Shown: positions 1-8,822 of the stretch, in pieces | How positions within the stretch are numbered: the stretch's first letter is position 1 | Layout: the number at the start of each line of letters is the position of its first letter | Assembly: GCA_001785575.1 (NCBI GenBank) | Contig: MFUC01000006.1 | Span: 1 to 35,163 of the forward strand | Origin: Candidatus Nomurabacteria bacterium RIFCSPHIGHO2_02_FULL_38_15 | Lineage (GTDB): Bacteria; Patescibacteriota; Minisyncoccia; Phycocordibacterales; UBA9973 | Reading direction: 5' to 3' | Length of the DNA stretch: 35,163 nt | Made by a program: the position numbers and the translations under genes | Notes under the pieces: generated by a model | What the model was told of the DNA's origin: nothing | What the model saw: the letters and a program-made list of their open reading frames with translations, nothing else | Database searches by the model: none

Positions 1-1
1 G

Positions 2-271
2 GAGTTGGTTGACGAAAAAATTCAAGAGTTGAGTGATGAAAATTTTTACAGTACATTCAAACGCATTTGTTTGTACACGAACGATTTGCTATGGGTTGAC
101 CACCTTGAAACGATGGAATATATGCGCAATTCGGTGAACTTACGGGCCTATGGTCAGCGTGAACCTTTAGTTGAATATAAAAAAGAAGGCATTGAACGCT
201 TCAGGGCAATGGAGGTCAATTTTTTGGCTGAATGTCTTAATTTAATCAAGACAATGCAAAGGGCAGTTTAG
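2..271 (+). CDS. secA: SecA C-terminal end (partial, 5' end outside window)
   Basis: This is the last 89 codons of the preprotein translocase ATPase SecA, which drives secretory proteins through SecYEG. The visible part is the helical scaffold region, with the family-typical stretches LWVDHLETMEYMRNSV and LRAYGQREPLVEYKKEG. The frame is open to the left edge, so the gene is cut by the window and no start is present. The protein stops about 30 residues after the scaffold. The C-terminal zinc-binding SecB-docking tail (CxCxSGxxxKxCHG) of many SecA proteins is absent, as is common in reduced genomes. No clear rho-independent terminator follows; only a weak AT-rich hairpin lies near 301-316. Confidence 0.92.
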   Translation, partial: ELVDEKIQELSDENFYSTFKRICLYTNDLLWVDHLETMEYMRNSVNLRAYGQREPLVEYKKEGIERFRAMEVNFLAECLNLIKTMQRAV

Positions 272-347
272 AGTTTAAAATAGCCAAAAACCCTTATTTT
301 GTATAGCTTTTTATACTATAAACACACTAAAAGTCAACTAAAATAGC

Positions 348-376
348 TTGACTTTTGACCCTCATTTTGCTATACT
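348..376 (+). promoter_or_regulatory. Promoter of the lysozyme-like gene
   Basis: TTGACT (348-353), a 17-base spacer and TATACT (371-376) with an extended TGC just before the -10. This is a strong sigma-70 type match. Transcription should start near 383, leaving about 80 bases of leader. Confidence 0.75.
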
Positions 377-384
377 CCAGGTAG

Positions 385-458
385 TCCCAAATATGTATTG
401 GGATTTTGCTTTTAAGGCAAAAAATACCACCTTGGAGTTCCGCAGGAGCACAACCTGC
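385..458 (+). promoter_or_regulatory. Structured 5' leader with three successive hairpins
   Basis: Three short inverted repeats follow each other between the promoter and the start codon: TCCCAA/TTGGGA (385-390 and 398-403), TTTTGC/GCAAAA (404-409 and 417-422) and GCAGG/CCTGC (442-446 and 454-458). The last one includes the AGG of the only good Shine-Dalgarno-like sequence seen in this window (CAGGAG, 443-448), so folding could hide the ribosome site. I do not recognise a known riboswitch consensus. A regulatory role is inference. Confidence 0.4.
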
Positions 459-462
459 AACT

Positions 463-1005
463 ATGCATACAAAAATAAAATTAACATTTTTCCAGTCTTT
501 AATAGTAATGCCGCTTATGGTAACGAACATCCTCGCGGGTGTTCCAGGAAGTGCTACGATTATGACAGGTGAAATGAACTCTATAAATTTGGCTGTAACA
601 GATGTTAGAGCCGAAAAGATTGACAAGTACTTTAAAGATCGTAATATGCCACTCGCTGGCTATGGTCAAAAAATGGTTGACGTCGCCGATAAAAACGATA
701 TCGATTGGAGACTAATACCAGCGATTGCTGTGCGTGAATCAACCGGAGGTAAGTTTGCTTGTAAAAGTAAAACTTTCAATCCCTTCGGTTGGGGATCGTG
801 TAAAATTGGTTTTAAATCTTACGACCATGCGATCGAAGTACTTGGTCAAAATTTAGGAGGTAATAATCCAAATACGAAACGTCATTACGACGAAAAAACC
901 GTAGATGGGATATTAAAAGCTTATAACCCCCCATCAGTTGTTCCTCAATATGCGTCCCAAGTAATAAAGATTATGGATGCTATCGAGAACATAGAGTTAA
1001 AATAA
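463..1005 (+). CDS. Secreted lysozyme-like / glucosaminidase-type cell-wall protein
   Basis: A 180-residue protein with an N-terminal signal peptide or anchor (residues 1-30, hydrophobic core from about 7 to 26). A single globular domain follows, with RAEKIDKYFKDRNMPLAGYG, DWRLIPAIAVREST and NPFGWGSCKIGF. This pattern is common in Patescibacteria and resembles peptidoglycan-cleaving lysozyme-like or GH73-type domains. Glu92 in the RESTGG motif is the probable catalytic acid. Cys100 and Cys113 could form a disulfide outside the cell. The start ATG at 463 puts the signal peptide at the N-terminus and lies 14 bases after CAGGAG; an upstream in-frame start at 406 would put a non-hydrophobic stretch in front. 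It probably remodels peptidoglycan, its own or that of a host. Substrate and exact family are not certain. Confidence 0.72.
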   Translation: MHTKIKLTFFQSLIVMPLMVTNILAGVPGSATIMTGEMNSINLAVTDVRAEKIDKYFKDRNMPLAGYGQKMVDVADKNDIDWRLIPAIAVRESTGGKFACKSKTFNPFGWGSCKIGFKSYDHAIEVLGQNLGGNNPNTKRHYDEKTVDGILKAYNPPSVVPQYASQVIKIMDAIENIELK

Positions 1006-1006
1006 T

Positions 1007-1035
1007 AAAAGCCCCTGCCCTAAGCGGGGGCTTTT
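1007..1035 (+). terminator. Rho-independent terminator
   Basis: AAAAGCCCC (1007-1015) pairs with GGGGCTTTT (1027-1035) and is followed by an AT-rich tract. It sits right after the stop codon of the lysozyme-like gene. Confidence 0.85.
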
Positions 1036-1064
1036 ATTATCTATAAATTTATTACAAAATACAA

Positions 1065-1085
1065 AGCCCCGCAGTGTGCGGGGCT
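1065..1085 (-). terminator. Rho-independent terminator
   Basis: A perfect 9-bp stem, AGCCCCGCA/TGCGGGGCT, with a 3-base loop. Read on the minus strand it is followed by TTTGTATTTTGT, so it ends the 1097-1432 gene. Confidence 0.8.
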
Positions 1086-1096
1086 CAAATATCGTG

Positions 1097-1432
1097 CTAG
1101 TGGTTTGAAAGTGTGAGTGGCTGATCTAGCTTATCATCCGCCCATTCTGGTGTGGACTTTGTATGCATATATTCTGCGTACATTTTTTCATCCGCAACCT
1201 GCTTCAACTCCGCGTCCTTTCTTTTTATACCACGCCTTTTTTTCAAATTGCGTGTTATCCAGCTTTTAAATGCTGAGATATCAAGGTCTGATTCTTCTGC
1301 AAAGCCTTGATATTTATAAAACAGGCTAGTGCAGATCTTTTCAAAGACGCCTTTTGTTGATTTTGAATTGCTTGTTTTTTTGAAGTTCCCGTACCTTGTA
1401 CAGAATTCATCAATAATAAACTTAGCTTCCAT
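1097..1432 (-). CDS. Hypothetical protein, 111 aa, basic centre
   Basis: I do not recognise the family. The protein is soluble and mostly helical in appearance, with a strongly basic patch in the middle (NLKKRRGIKRKDAELK) and an acidic tail. There is no signal peptide or membrane segment. The gene is convincing because it has its own near-consensus promoter upstream and a terminator directly after its stop. It is a single-gene transcript lying tail-to-tail with the lysozyme-like gene. The basic patch could fit nucleic-acid binding, but that is only a guess. Confidence 0.6.
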   Translation of the reverse strand: MEAKFIIDEFCTRYGNFKKTSNSKSTKGVFEKICTSLFYKYQGFAEESDLDISAFKSWITRNLKKRRGIKRKDAELKQVADEKMYAEYMHTKSTPEWADDKLDQPLTLSNH

Positions 1433-1447
1433 AATCTGTCTGATTGA

Positions 1448-1476
1448 AGTATACTACATTATTTATTTTTTGTCAA
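1448..1476 (-). promoter_or_regulatory. Near-consensus promoter for the 1097-1432 gene
   Basis: On the minus strand TTGACA (1471-1476), a 17-base spacer and TATACT (1448-1453). The start codon lies 15 bases after the -10, so the leader is only about 8 bases long. Confidence 0.8.
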
Positions 1477-1485
1477 CATCACTTT

Positions 1486-4400
1486 TTACAGTGCTTTTAC
1501 TGCTTCAATTATAATGCTCTTTTCGTCATTACGCAAGGTGATTTTGCCAGCTAGGCCAACTGGTTCAGATTTTTCAATAAGGGGGAATAATTCACGATAA
1601 TTTTTAGGGAAAATTACGGCCTCGATACATCCGGTCTTGTCTTCAAATTTTACAAAAACCATTTGTTCGTTATTGCGTGTAAATATTTTGCGATAACTTA
1701 CTGGCAAGGCTACGATTTTAACAACTTGATTGTTTTTGCCAGTTTCCAAGATGTCTTTAATTCTAATTTCAGATTTACCATCATATTTATCAAGTGGGTG
1801 GCCCGAAACATACAAGCCCAACAGCTCCTTCTCCCAATCTAATTTTTGTTTTTGTGTCGCTGGCTGGCAAACCTCTAACTGCATTGATTTAGATTCTAAA
1901 CCTAATGAAAACAGTGAAGTTTGCTCGGTATTGGCCCCAATCGATTTGCGATGCTCTAGAATTTTTTCTAAATTAAACATTAACTGGTTGCGTTCGCCAA
2001 AGTCATCTAATGCACCTGAACAAATCAGGGCCTCCATAGATTTTTTGTTTAAATTTTTGTGTTGAACACGTTCAATAAAATTATCAATACTTGTAAACTT
2101 GCCATTATTTTTACGTTCAGTGATTATGGCTTTACCAATCTCATAGCCAAAGTTTTTAATACTGCGCAAGCCAAAGCGAATTTTGTCAGTTATAACTTCA
2201 CCCTCTACAACTGTGGTAAAGTCTGAAAATGATTCATTCACACTAGGTGGTAAAATTTTAAAGCCCATGCGCTTGGCTTCAATGATCATTTCGCTGACTG
2301 TGTCTAAGTTGTCTGACTCACACGACAATACTGCACTCATATACTCTGAAGGGTAGTGCGCCTTCATATAAGCTGTTCTATAAGCCAATAATGCATAGAC
2401 GGCCGAGTGTGATTTATTAAAGCCATAAGCCGCAAAAGTCTCAATCATTTGCCATAAATCTTTGGCATGTTTTGCCTGCATGCCATTTTCAACGCAGCCA
2501 TCAATAAAATGGTCTTTTTGTTTGGCCATTTCTTCGGGGATTTTTTTACCCACGGCTTTACGAAATTTGTCAGATTCTCCGCGGGTATAGCCGGCCAGAT
2601 CAGTAGCCATTCTCATCACGTCCTCTTGGTACACAATAATACCATATGTGTTTTTCAAAATAGCCTCCATGCGTGGGTCTAGATATTTAATTTTTTCGGG
2701 GTTATGTTTGCGTTCAACATAGTCTGGGATAAAGGCCATTGGTCCTGGACGGTACAACGAGGCCATGGCAATTAGGTCTTCCAAGGTTGTGGGTTTTAAT
2801 TCTTTCAACCATTTTTGCATACCACTTGAGCCAAACTGAAAGACACTAATTGTTTCACCTCGGCCAAAAAGTTCATAAGTTAATTTGTCATCCATGGGTA
2901 TTGTCTCTAGTGTCATGTCAATGTTCCTAATTTTTTTAACCCGCGTGATGGCTTCAGCAATAATTGACAAGTTACGTAAACCCAAAAAATCAAATTTGGG
3001 TAAATTAATAATACCTTCGCGGTCACCCGTGTACATGCTGTATTGGGTTATAATTTTATTCTCACCTTTGGGGTCAAACTGGACTGGTGAAAAGTCGTTG
3101 ATGTTGCCGGTTGGTGAAATAACCACCCCGGCGGCGTGGACTGAAATATGGCGCACATTGCCCTCAATTTTTTTAGCCATATTAATAATCGTTGTCACGT
3201 CACGTTCTTTTTCATAAGCCTCCATTAACTCGGGTGTAATTTTTAAAGCACGATCTATAGTCATGGGGAAGCCCTGTGAGCCCATGGGTATTAATTTAGA
3301 AATTCTATCCCCCGTCATATATGGGTAGCCCAAGGCTCGAGCTACATCGCGCACGGCTCCACGGGCTGCCATTGTACCGAATGTGCCAATTTGAGCCACA
3401 GCATTACTGCCATATTTTGTTTTGGCATAATCAATAATTTCATCGCGTCGTGTGTCGGCAAAGTCCATGTCAATATCAGGTAATGACGGCCGGTCGGGGT
3501 TTAAAAATCTTTCAAACAACAAACCATATTCTATGGGGTTAATGTTTGAAATACCAACCAAATATGAAACCATCGATCCTGCCGCGGACCCTCTCGTTTG
3601 GTTAAAAATCCCCATTCGGGTAGCATTATTTATAAAATCCGCCACACACAAAAAATATGACGAATAGCCTTTGTCGCTGATAATTTTTAATTCAAATTCT
3701 ACTCGCTCAGTAATTTCAGGTGTCTTTTGGATTTTTCGGTCAACATAGCCCTGCTCGACTAATTTTATTAACTCAGCGTTAAATGTTGTATTGGCATCTA
3801 TTGGAAAAGCCGGGAAGAACCATGAAGTAGTGTCAATATCAATATCAACTAAATCAGCCACACCCATTGTATTTTCTACAGCCTCCGGTATTTCAGCAAA
3901 CTCTTCGAGGGCCTTTTTTTCATCGATAAATGACCAGTTGCCGTCCATTTTAAATTCGGCACTATTTGTATTTATTTTCAATAAAGTATCGTGAGCCTCC
4001 TTGTCGTCCTCGCATAAATAATGCGAATCCCAGGTGCCAACAATTGGTATGCCAAACTCGGCCGAGATTTTTTTAATTTCAGGTATTACATTTTTATACC
4101 ATTCATTATAAAAATTAGTCTCACGGTGGCACATAACTTCTAAAAATACATGATCAAAACATTCAATATAAAATTTAATTAAGTCACGTGCCTCGGCGTA
4201 ATGTTTGTTTTTTAATAGCTGTATAAATTCACCGCCTGGGCAACCAGACAGGCAAATTATGCCTGCACCATACTGCTTCAATAAATCTTTATCCATGCGG
4301 GGCTTGTAATAAAAGCCTTCTAAATTAGCCAGTGACACCATCTTCATTAAATTTTTATAACCCAAATTATTTTTAGCAAGCAATGTTAAATGGTAGCGTT

Positions 4401-4674
4401 TAGTATCAGTGCCTGGCTCTTTGTCGAATCTGGTACGATTGGCAATATAAGCCTCAACTCCAATAATTGGTTTAATGCCATTTTTTTTGCACGCTTTATA
4501 AAATTCAATTGCCCCATACATCGCCCCGTGGTCGGTCAATGCCAGTGCCGGCATACCAAATTCTTTAGCCTTTTTAACTAAATCAGGAATTTTTGAAAGC
4601 CCATCCAATAATGAATAATGCGAATGCACGTGCAAATGCACAAAACCTTTATTAATTTCTTTTTCAGCTTCCAT
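1486..4674 (-). CDS. dnaE: DNA polymerase III subunit alpha
   Basis: The replicative polymerase catalytic subunit, 1,062 residues (E. coli 1,160). Domains in order are an N-terminal PHP domain (about residues 10-270), the polymerase core with [20 protein letters not shown] carrying two catalytic aspartates, fingers and beta-binding region, helix-hairpin-helix region, and an OB-fold near the C-terminus ([17 protein letters not shown]). The protein ends soon after the OB-fold, so the tau-binding tail of E. coli DnaE is missing. The PHP domain keeps all metal ligands expected from the Thermus enzyme: HLHVHS, LTDHG, GVEAY, YHLTLL, LSGC, the histidine in EVMCHRE, and WDSHY. E. coli DnaE has lost several of these. 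The gene diverges from rnhB. A TATAAT box 7 bases before the ATG supports this start. Confidence 0.97.
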   Translation of the reverse strand: MEAEKEINKGFVHLHVHSHYSLLDGLSKIPDLVKKAKEFGMPALALTDHGAMYGAIEFYKACKKNGIKPIIGVEAYIANRTRFDKEPGTDTKRYHLTLLAKNNLGYKNLMKMVSLANLEGFYYKPRMDKDLLKQYGAGIICLSGCPGGEFIQLLKNKHYAEARDLIKFYIECFDHVFLEVMCHRETNFYNEWYKNVIPEIKKISAEFGIPIVGTWDSHYLCEDDKEAHDTLLKINTNSAEFKMDGNWSFIDEKKALEEFAEIPEAVENTMGVADLVDIDIDTTSWFFPAFPIDANTTFNAELIKLVEQGYVDRKIQKTPEITERVEFELKIISDKGYSSYFLCVADFINNATRMGIFNQTRGSAAGSMVSYLVGISNINPIEYGLLFERFLNPDRPSLPDIDMDFADTRRDEIIDYAKTKYGSNAVAQIGTFGTMAARGAVRDVARALGYPYMTGDRISKLIPMGSQGFPMTIDRALKITPELMEAYEKERDVTTIINMAKKIEGNVRHISVHAAGVVISPTGNINDFSPVQFDPKGENKIITQYSMYTGDREGIINLPKFDFLGLRNLSIIAEAITRVKKIRNIDMTLETIPMDDKLTYELFGRGETISVFQFGSSGMQKWLKELKPTTLEDLIAMASLYRPGPMAFIPDYVERKHNPEKIKYLDPRMEAILKNTYGIIVYQEDVMRMATDLAGYTRGESDKFRKAVGKKIPEEMAKQKDHFIDGCVENGMQAKHAKDLWQMIETFAAYGFNKSHSAVYALLAYRTAYMKAHYPSEYMSAVLSCESDNLDTVSEMIIEAKRMGFKILPPSVNESFSDFTTVVEGEVITDKIRFGLRSIKNFGYEIGKAIITERKNNGKFTSIDNFIERVQHKNLNKKSMEALICSGALDDFGERNQLMFNLEKILEHRKSIGANTEQTSLFSLGLESKSMQLEVCQPATQKQKLDWEKELLGLYVSGHPLDKYDGKSEIRIKDILETGKNNQVVKIVALPVSYRKIFTRNNEQMVFVKFEDKTGCIEAVIFPKNYRELFPLIEKSEPVGLAGKITLRNDEKSIIIEAVKAL

Positions 4675-4681
4675 TGTCTAC

Positions 4682-4687
4682 ATTATA
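4682..4687 (-). promoter_or_regulatory. -10 box of dnaE, leaderless arrangement
   Basis: TATAAT on the minus strand, 7 bases before the dnaE ATG. No good -35 is seen at the normal distance. Transcription should start at or next to the start codon. Confidence 0.6.
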
Positions 4688-4724
4688 CTACTTTGTTACC
4701 GGTCAATGCCAAAATTTTGTGTGG

Positions 4725-4730
4725 TATAAT
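4725..4730 (+). promoter_or_regulatory. Extended -10 of rnhB, leaderless arrangement
   Basis: TGG-TATAAT, 7 bases before the ATG at 4738. It decides the start in favour of 4738 over the in-frame ATG at 4753. Confidence 0.65.
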
Positions 4731-4737
4731 TTAGCTT

Positions 4738-5355
4738 ATGAATAAGGGCCAAATGGAATATATTATTGGTATAGACGAAGTCGGGCGGGGGCCATTGGCT
4801 GGGCCTGTGGCCGTTTGTGCGTTTATGTTCTGCACCAGGCAAGACCTGGTGCAGGTTTTACCCAAGAATTTAAAATTGCGGGATTCCAAACAACTTTCAG
4901 TCAAACAGCGTCAAAAGTGGTTTGAAGTTATTTTGAATTGGAAAAAAGAAGGGCTAAGCGATTTTGCTATTTCGTATGTAGATTCAGTTAATATTGATAA
5001 ATTTGGTATTGTGCCATGTATTAAAAAAGCTTTAGCTGAGTGTTTAAAAAAACTTTTAATTTCTAATAAAATAAACCCCGCTGACTGCAAAGTCTTATTA
5101 GATGGGGGATTAAAAGCACCTGTTGAATATGTAAACCAGCAAACTTTTATCAAGGGCGACGAAGACTACCCGCAAATTTCATTGGCCTCGATTGTTGCCA
5201 AAGTCTCGCGCGATAAAATCATGGCCACTTATGCCAAAAAGTACCCCCAATATGGCCTTGGAACCAATTCAGGCTATGGCACATCTGTCCATATGCAAGC
5301 CATCAAAACCCACGGCCTAACCCCCATCCACCGCAAAACTTTTATACATCTGTAA
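4738..5355 (+). CDS. rnhB: Ribonuclease HII
   Basis: Removes ribonucleotides and RNA primers from RNA-DNA hybrids. At 205 residues it is near the usual family length. The N-terminal signature IIGIDEVGRGPLAGP holds the first two acidic active-site residues (Asp13, Glu14). LLDGGLK and KGDEDYPQISLASIVAKVSRD hold the remaining acidic residues and the conserved SIVAKV region. An unusual stretch, CTRQDLVQV (about residues 32-40), lies where other RNase HII proteins have a short variable loop. It is encoded by a perfect 25-base palindrome that looks like an in-frame repeat insertion. The gene diverges from dnaE over a 63-base gap, so two replication and repair genes share one promoter region. Confidence 0.95.
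   Translation: MNKGQMEYIIGIDEVGRGPLAGPVAVCAFMFCTRQDLVQVLPKNLKLRDSKQLSVKQRQKWFEVILNWKKEGLSDFAISYVDSVNIDKFGIVPCIKKALAECLKKLLISNKINPADCKVLLDGGLKAPVEYVNQQTFIKGDEDYPQISLASIVAKVSRDKIMATYAKKYPQYGLGTNSGYGTSVHMQAIKTHGLTPIHRKTFIHL
4830..4854 (+). repeat. 25-base palindromic element inside rnhB
   Basis: CTGCACCAGG, loop CAAGA, CCTGGTGCAG: a perfect 10-bp stem with a 5-base loop. Its central 11 bases, AGGCAAGACCT, recur on the minus strand at 12100-12124 with different but still self-complementary flanks. It is translated in frame and leaves the RNase HII frame intact. Confidence 0.75.
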
Positions 5356-5387
5356 AATCCCCTTTAAAATAAACATAAAAAGTGACT

Positions 5388-5400
5388 AAGGTCGAACCTT
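5388..5400. repeat. Short palindrome AAGGT-CGA-ACCTT
   Basis: A 13-base inverted repeat between the convergent rnhB and fmt genes. The centre can also be read as AAGG-N5-CCTT, like the other palindromes of this window. It is probably a decayed member of that family, or a weak terminator hairpin; no U-tract follows on either strand. Confidence 0.35.
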
Positions 5401-5418
5401 GAACATTATTTGTAATTT

Positions 5419-6300
5419 TTAAATTTTATGAGCTTTTTTAAACTCGGTAAAAGTAATTGGTTTTTTGCCCTCGGGGGTTACAAGGGTAGGGGTGAATTGA
5501 TTGTCTGCAAAAATAGCTTTGTTGATTTTGACATGTAATTTACTTGGGGGCTTAGCTCCCAATTTAGTTTGGTGTGGGTTATCTATTTCAAAATATAGGC
5601 CTGGCCATGGGTAATAGGCGCGCCATTTTGCCCACAGTATTTTAGGGTCATCAGAGAGATTTATTTTAGCATCTAATTTTTTAGTTTTATATGTTAGTGT
5701 TGCTTGTGTGTGATCTTGATCAGTAGAATTTATTTTGCCCTCTAGCCACTTGGGTATAATATTGACTAGCATTTTGCCACCAATTTCAAATAAATTTTTG
5801 GCCAAGTCGTGACTAAATTCATTGCCATTTAAAACTATTTCTTCTTGAGCAAGTATCGGCCCATGGTCAACTAATTGGTCAAGTAATATTATCGTTACTC
5901 CGGTTTTAGTATCACCATTTAAAATAGGTGCAATTTCTGGTGCAGGGCCCCGATATTTTGGCAGTAATGATGGGTGCACATTTAAAAAGCCATATGGCAC
6001 AGCGTCTAACAAAATGTTTGGTAAAATTTTGCCATAGGCTGCTACAACTGCATATGCGGGTGCGTATTTTAAAATTCCATCTACTGTTGCCTGGTCAATT
6101 TTTGTTGGCTGTAGTATGGGCATGTTATTTTGAAGTGCGAAAAGTTTAGCCGGTGGGGCCGTTAATATTTGCTTGCGACCAACTTTGGCATCGGGCGAAC
6201 ATACTATTAAAGACGGTAAAAAGCCTGAAAGTTTTAAAGATTCAAGTGTGTGTACGGCATAATCAGGCGTACCAAAAAATATAAAGTTATTGTTTTTCAT
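5419..6300 (-). CDS. fmt: Methionyl-tRNA formyltransferase
   Basis: Transfers a formyl group from 10-formyl-tetrahydrofolate to Met-tRNAfMet for translation initiation. Starting at MKNNNFIFFGTPDYAV gives 293 residues, close to the usual 310. The catalytic set is present: Asn108 and His110 in NVHPSLLPKYRGPAP and Asp145 in LVDHGPIL. The C-terminal OB-like tRNA-binding domain is shorter than in E. coli but recognisable (WRAYYPWPGLYFEI). I chose this start because the Rossmann fold begins immediately after it; it overlaps the end of def by 14 bases. A longer in-frame start at 6366 would overlap def by 80 bases and add an unrelated leader. Last gene of the lepB-hisS-def-fmt operon. Confidence 0.93.
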   Translation of the reverse strand: MKNNNFIFFGTPDYAVHTLESLKLSGFLPSLIVCSPDAKVGRKQILTAPPAKLFALQNNMPILQPTKIDQATVDGILKYAPAYAVVAAYGKILPNILLDAVPYGFLNVHPSLLPKYRGPAPEIAPILNGDTKTGVTIILLDQLVDHGPILAQEEIVLNGNEFSHDLAKNLFEIGGKMLVNIIPKWLEGKINSTDQDHTQATLTYKTKKLDAKINLSDDPKILWAKWRAYYPWPGLYFEIDNPHQTKLGAKPPSKLHVKINKAIFADNQFTPTLVTPEGKKPITFTEFKKAHKI

Positions 6301-6853
6301 TAGTAGTATTGTTTTCGGGTAAAATTTCTTCAACATCGGTGGCTTTGTCAATAAATAAAATACCATTCAAGTGGTCAACTTCATGCTGAAAAATGTGGGC
6401 CAAAAGTCTGCCCGAACCGCGCACGTTTAGTTTGCCGTTTTGATCATGGTATTTAAGTGTGACGTTACTGTGGCGCACAACTTTACCATACAGCCATCTG
6501 ACTGATAGACAACCCTCACCCTCTTTTAGGACAGTTTTTTTGGAAAACTTAATAATTTCAGGATTAATAAAGGCTTGATTAGGTATTTTTTTACTAGCTG
6601 GATTTTTATCGTCCTGGAAAATTTTACCAGAAACCATAAAAATACGTAGGCCAATGCCTATTTGTGGGGCGGCAATCGCAACACCATCACTTTGCGAATC
6701 AAGTGCTAGCGACATGTCATGCAAAATCTTTTTTATTTTCGGGCTTTTGATTTCAGCAATTTTTACTTCCTTACTAATTTTGCGCAAGACTTTATTGTTT
6801 TGATCAACAATTTTATCACCAGCTTTATTTTTTTCGTGAATAAGTTTTTTCAT
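6287..6853 (-). CDS. def: Peptide deformylase
   Basis: Removes the N-formyl group from new proteins, undoing the reaction of the overlapping fmt gene. At 188 residues all three motifs are present: GVAIAAPQIG (57-66), EGCLS (113-117, metal ligand Cys115) and QHEVDH (156-161, metal ligands His157 and His161 with catalytic Glu158). The residue after EGCLSV is Arg, not the usual Pro. A short insertion (KIFQDDKNPASKK) follows the first motif, as in several type-2-like or divergent deformylases. ATG at 6853 is preferred; an in-frame GTG directly before it is the alternative. No Shine-Dalgarno is visible and the gene lies 24 bases after hisS. Confidence 0.95.
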   Translation of the reverse strand: MKKLIHEKNKAGDKIVDQNNKVLRKISKEVKIAEIKSPKIKKILHDMSLALDSQSDGVAIAAPQIGIGLRIFMVSGKIFQDDKNPASKKIPNQAFINPEIIKFSKKTVLKEGEGCLSVRWLYGKVVRHSNVTLKYHDQNGKLNVRGSGRLLAHIFQHEVDHLNGILFIDKATDVEEILPENNTTNEKQ

Positions 6854-6877
6854 CACGTTCTTTTTATATGATTATTT

Positions 6878-8203
6878 CTACTTAAGTTTTTTAAGATATT
6901 CAGCTAAATGATCAAGCTTGATTGTTTCCTGCTTGCGGTTTTGCATGTCACGTACAATAACGGTATTATCAATGGCTTCCTTGTGGCCAAAAATCAAGGC
7001 ATAAGGCGCGCCTGATTTTTCGGCAATGGCTAGCTGTATACCCAAGGTATCCTTGGAAATTGACTGCATAATTGGAATATGCGCCATGCGTAATTGCTCA
7101 ACAACATTCAGGCTTTTTAGTTTAGCCTCAAAGCCAAGTTGAATAAAGTAAATTTTTGGTTTTTTCATGATGCGGGGCTCTAATTTTTTAAACCAAGTAG
7201 CCTCAACAACACGATCAACACCAATAGCCATACCCATAGCTGGCACGTCCTTTTTAGCTCCCAAAGTTTTAGCTAAATAATCATACCGGCCACCGCCACC
7301 AATAGCTAATGGTGTAACATCAGTACCACCGCTTGTCTCAAGAATTTCAAATACGGTGTGTGAGTAATATGAAAGCCCGCGTACTAAATTTTTATTGATA
7401 CGATAAGCAATATTCATTTGATCCAAGTATTCCAGCACTTGCTTGAAGTGTTTTTTACCAGCTGAACTTAAACTGGCAATTGAGTCAGGCGCATTTTCAT
7501 TGATCTTGATTGTGCGGGGGTCTTTGGAATCCAAAATTCGCAAGGGATTTGTTTTCAAACGCTCGCGGTCAATTGGCGATAAATCAGCAATGTGTTTTTT
7601 GTAATAATTTACCAATTCTTTGATATATACTGGACGTGATTCTTTGTCGCCAATTGAATTGATATCAACGATAATTTCTTGGGCACCAGCTTCCTTTAAA
7701 ATTGAAACGGCTGTTTTAATAATCAAGGCATCAGCAATACTTTTTTCAGTGCCTAGAATTTCTAAATTAAATTGACGAAATTCGCGGTAACGACCATTTT
7801 GTGGGTTATCGTGGCGATAAACTGGGCCATAGCTGTACAGCATGACTGGTTGAGGTAATGACTGCATTCCTTTTTCAAAATAGGCTCGCATAATTGAGGC
7901 TGTATATTCTGGGCGAATAGCCAATTTGTCGCCACCTTTGGTTTTTAAAGTGTACATTTCCTTGTCGATAATATCGGTACCTTCACCTATACCGCTAGTC
8001 CATAAAGCTTCTTGCTCCATAATTGGAGTCTCAATTGGTTTAAAGCCGTAATACATGGCAACTTCTTGGGCCTTTTCAAAAAAGCCTTGATAATAGTAAT
8101 AGTCTTCGTTGAAAATATCACGCATACCACGAACTGACTGAGCCATTTCTTTCTTTGGCTCTTTTTTGATCTCATTTTTTTGATTTATTTTTTTATCTGT
8201 CAT
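6878..8203 (-). CDS. hisS: Histidyl-tRNA synthetase
   Basis: A class II synthetase charging tRNA-His, 441 residues (E. coli 424). After a lysine-rich N-terminal extension of about 20 residues comes SVRGMRDIF, the usual start of the family. Motif 2 is YRHDNPQNGRYREFRQFNLE. The histidine-specific motifs GLSYYSHTVFEI and GGGGRYDYLAKTLG, motif 3 (GMAIGVDRVVEA) and a C-terminal anticodon-binding domain follow. The lysine-rich leader may be real, or translation may begin at the internal MAQSVRGM. Second gene of the lepB operon, 18 bases after lepB. Confidence 0.96.
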   Translation of the reverse strand: MTDKKINQKNEIKKEPKKEMAQSVRGMRDIFNEDYYYYQGFFEKAQEVAMYYGFKPIETPIMEQEALWTSGIGEGTDIIDKEMYTLKTKGGDKLAIRPEYTASIMRAYFEKGMQSLPQPVMLYSYGPVYRHDNPQNGRYREFRQFNLEILGTEKSIADALIIKTAVSILKEAGAQEIIVDINSIGDKESRPVYIKELVNYYKKHIADLSPIDRERLKTNPLRILDSKDPRTIKINENAPDSIASLSSAGKKHFKQVLEYLDQMNIAYRINKNLVRGLSYYSHTVFEILETSGGTDVTPLAIGGGGRYDYLAKTLGAKKDVPAMGMAIGVDRVVEATWFKKLEPRIMKKPKIYFIQLGFEAKLKSLNVVEQLRMAHIPIMQSISKDTLGIQLAIAEKSGAPYALIFGHKEAIDNTVIVRDMQNRKQETIKLDHLAEYLKKLK

Positions 8204-8221
8204 ATTTTTTATTACAAAGCT

Positions 8222-8815
8222 TTATTGATTAAGTAAATTAGTTTTGCCTGGTAGATAATCAATGCGAGTAAGTGGCCAAAGTCGTAAATAAACTCGACCA
8301 ACCATCCTGTCTTCATCTAGTAAACCCCAAGCTCTGGAATCGTAACTGACTGGTCGGTTATCACCCAAAACAAAAACCTTTTTTTCGGGTACGGTGATTG
8401 TTAAATTATAGCCATCATGATTTTCTAAATAATCCTCGGCTACTGTAAAGCCATTTGGATGAAGTCTGTTTTTGATTGTCACTGTGCCATCAGATCTAAG
8501 AGTTACTGTGTCGCCCGGCAGGCCGATCAGGCGTTTGACCAAGTACTTACGCTTTTCCAAGGGGAAGTGAAAAACCACGGCATCGCCTCGGTGGATTTTG
8601 TTTAGGTTGTAGCTTAGTTTATCAACAATTAAATATTCGTTATTATGGAATGTTGGGTCCATTGACGAACCTGAAACAACAAATGGTTGCATAATAAAGT
8701 ATCTAATTGGCACGACAATTATAGCCGCAACAAGTAAAAACCTAAAAAGCTCTTTTGCATCAGTCATTGAAAAGCCTCCTTTTTTTACAATTTCCACCTT
8801 ACTTTCTTCGTTCAT
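8222..8815 (-). CDS. lepB: Signal peptidase I
   Basis: A membrane serine protease that cuts signal peptides from exported proteins, 197 residues. One transmembrane helix (about residues 21-41) is followed by the catalytic serine in SGSSMDPT (Ser51), the general-base lysine in VKRLIGLPGD (Lys94) and the conserved VLGDNRPVSYDSRAWG box. The start at 8815 is supported by a promoter whose -10 ends 7 bases upstream. The longer frame from 8857 would run through that promoter and add a Cys-rich leader. First gene of the four-gene minus-strand operon. It would process the signal peptides of the pilin-like and surface proteins in this window. Confidence 0.93.
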   Translation of the reverse strand: MNEESKVEIVKKGGFSMTDAKELFRFLLVAAIIVVPIRYFIMQPFVVSGSSMDPTFHNNEYLIVDKLSYNLNKIHRGDAVVFHFPLEKRKYLVKRLIGLPGDTVTLRSDGTVTIKNRLHPNGFTVAEDYLENHDGYNLTITVPEKKVFVLGDNRPVSYDSRAWGLLDEDRMVGRVYLRLWPLTRIDYLPGKTNLLNQ

Positions 8816-8822
8816 TTGTGTA

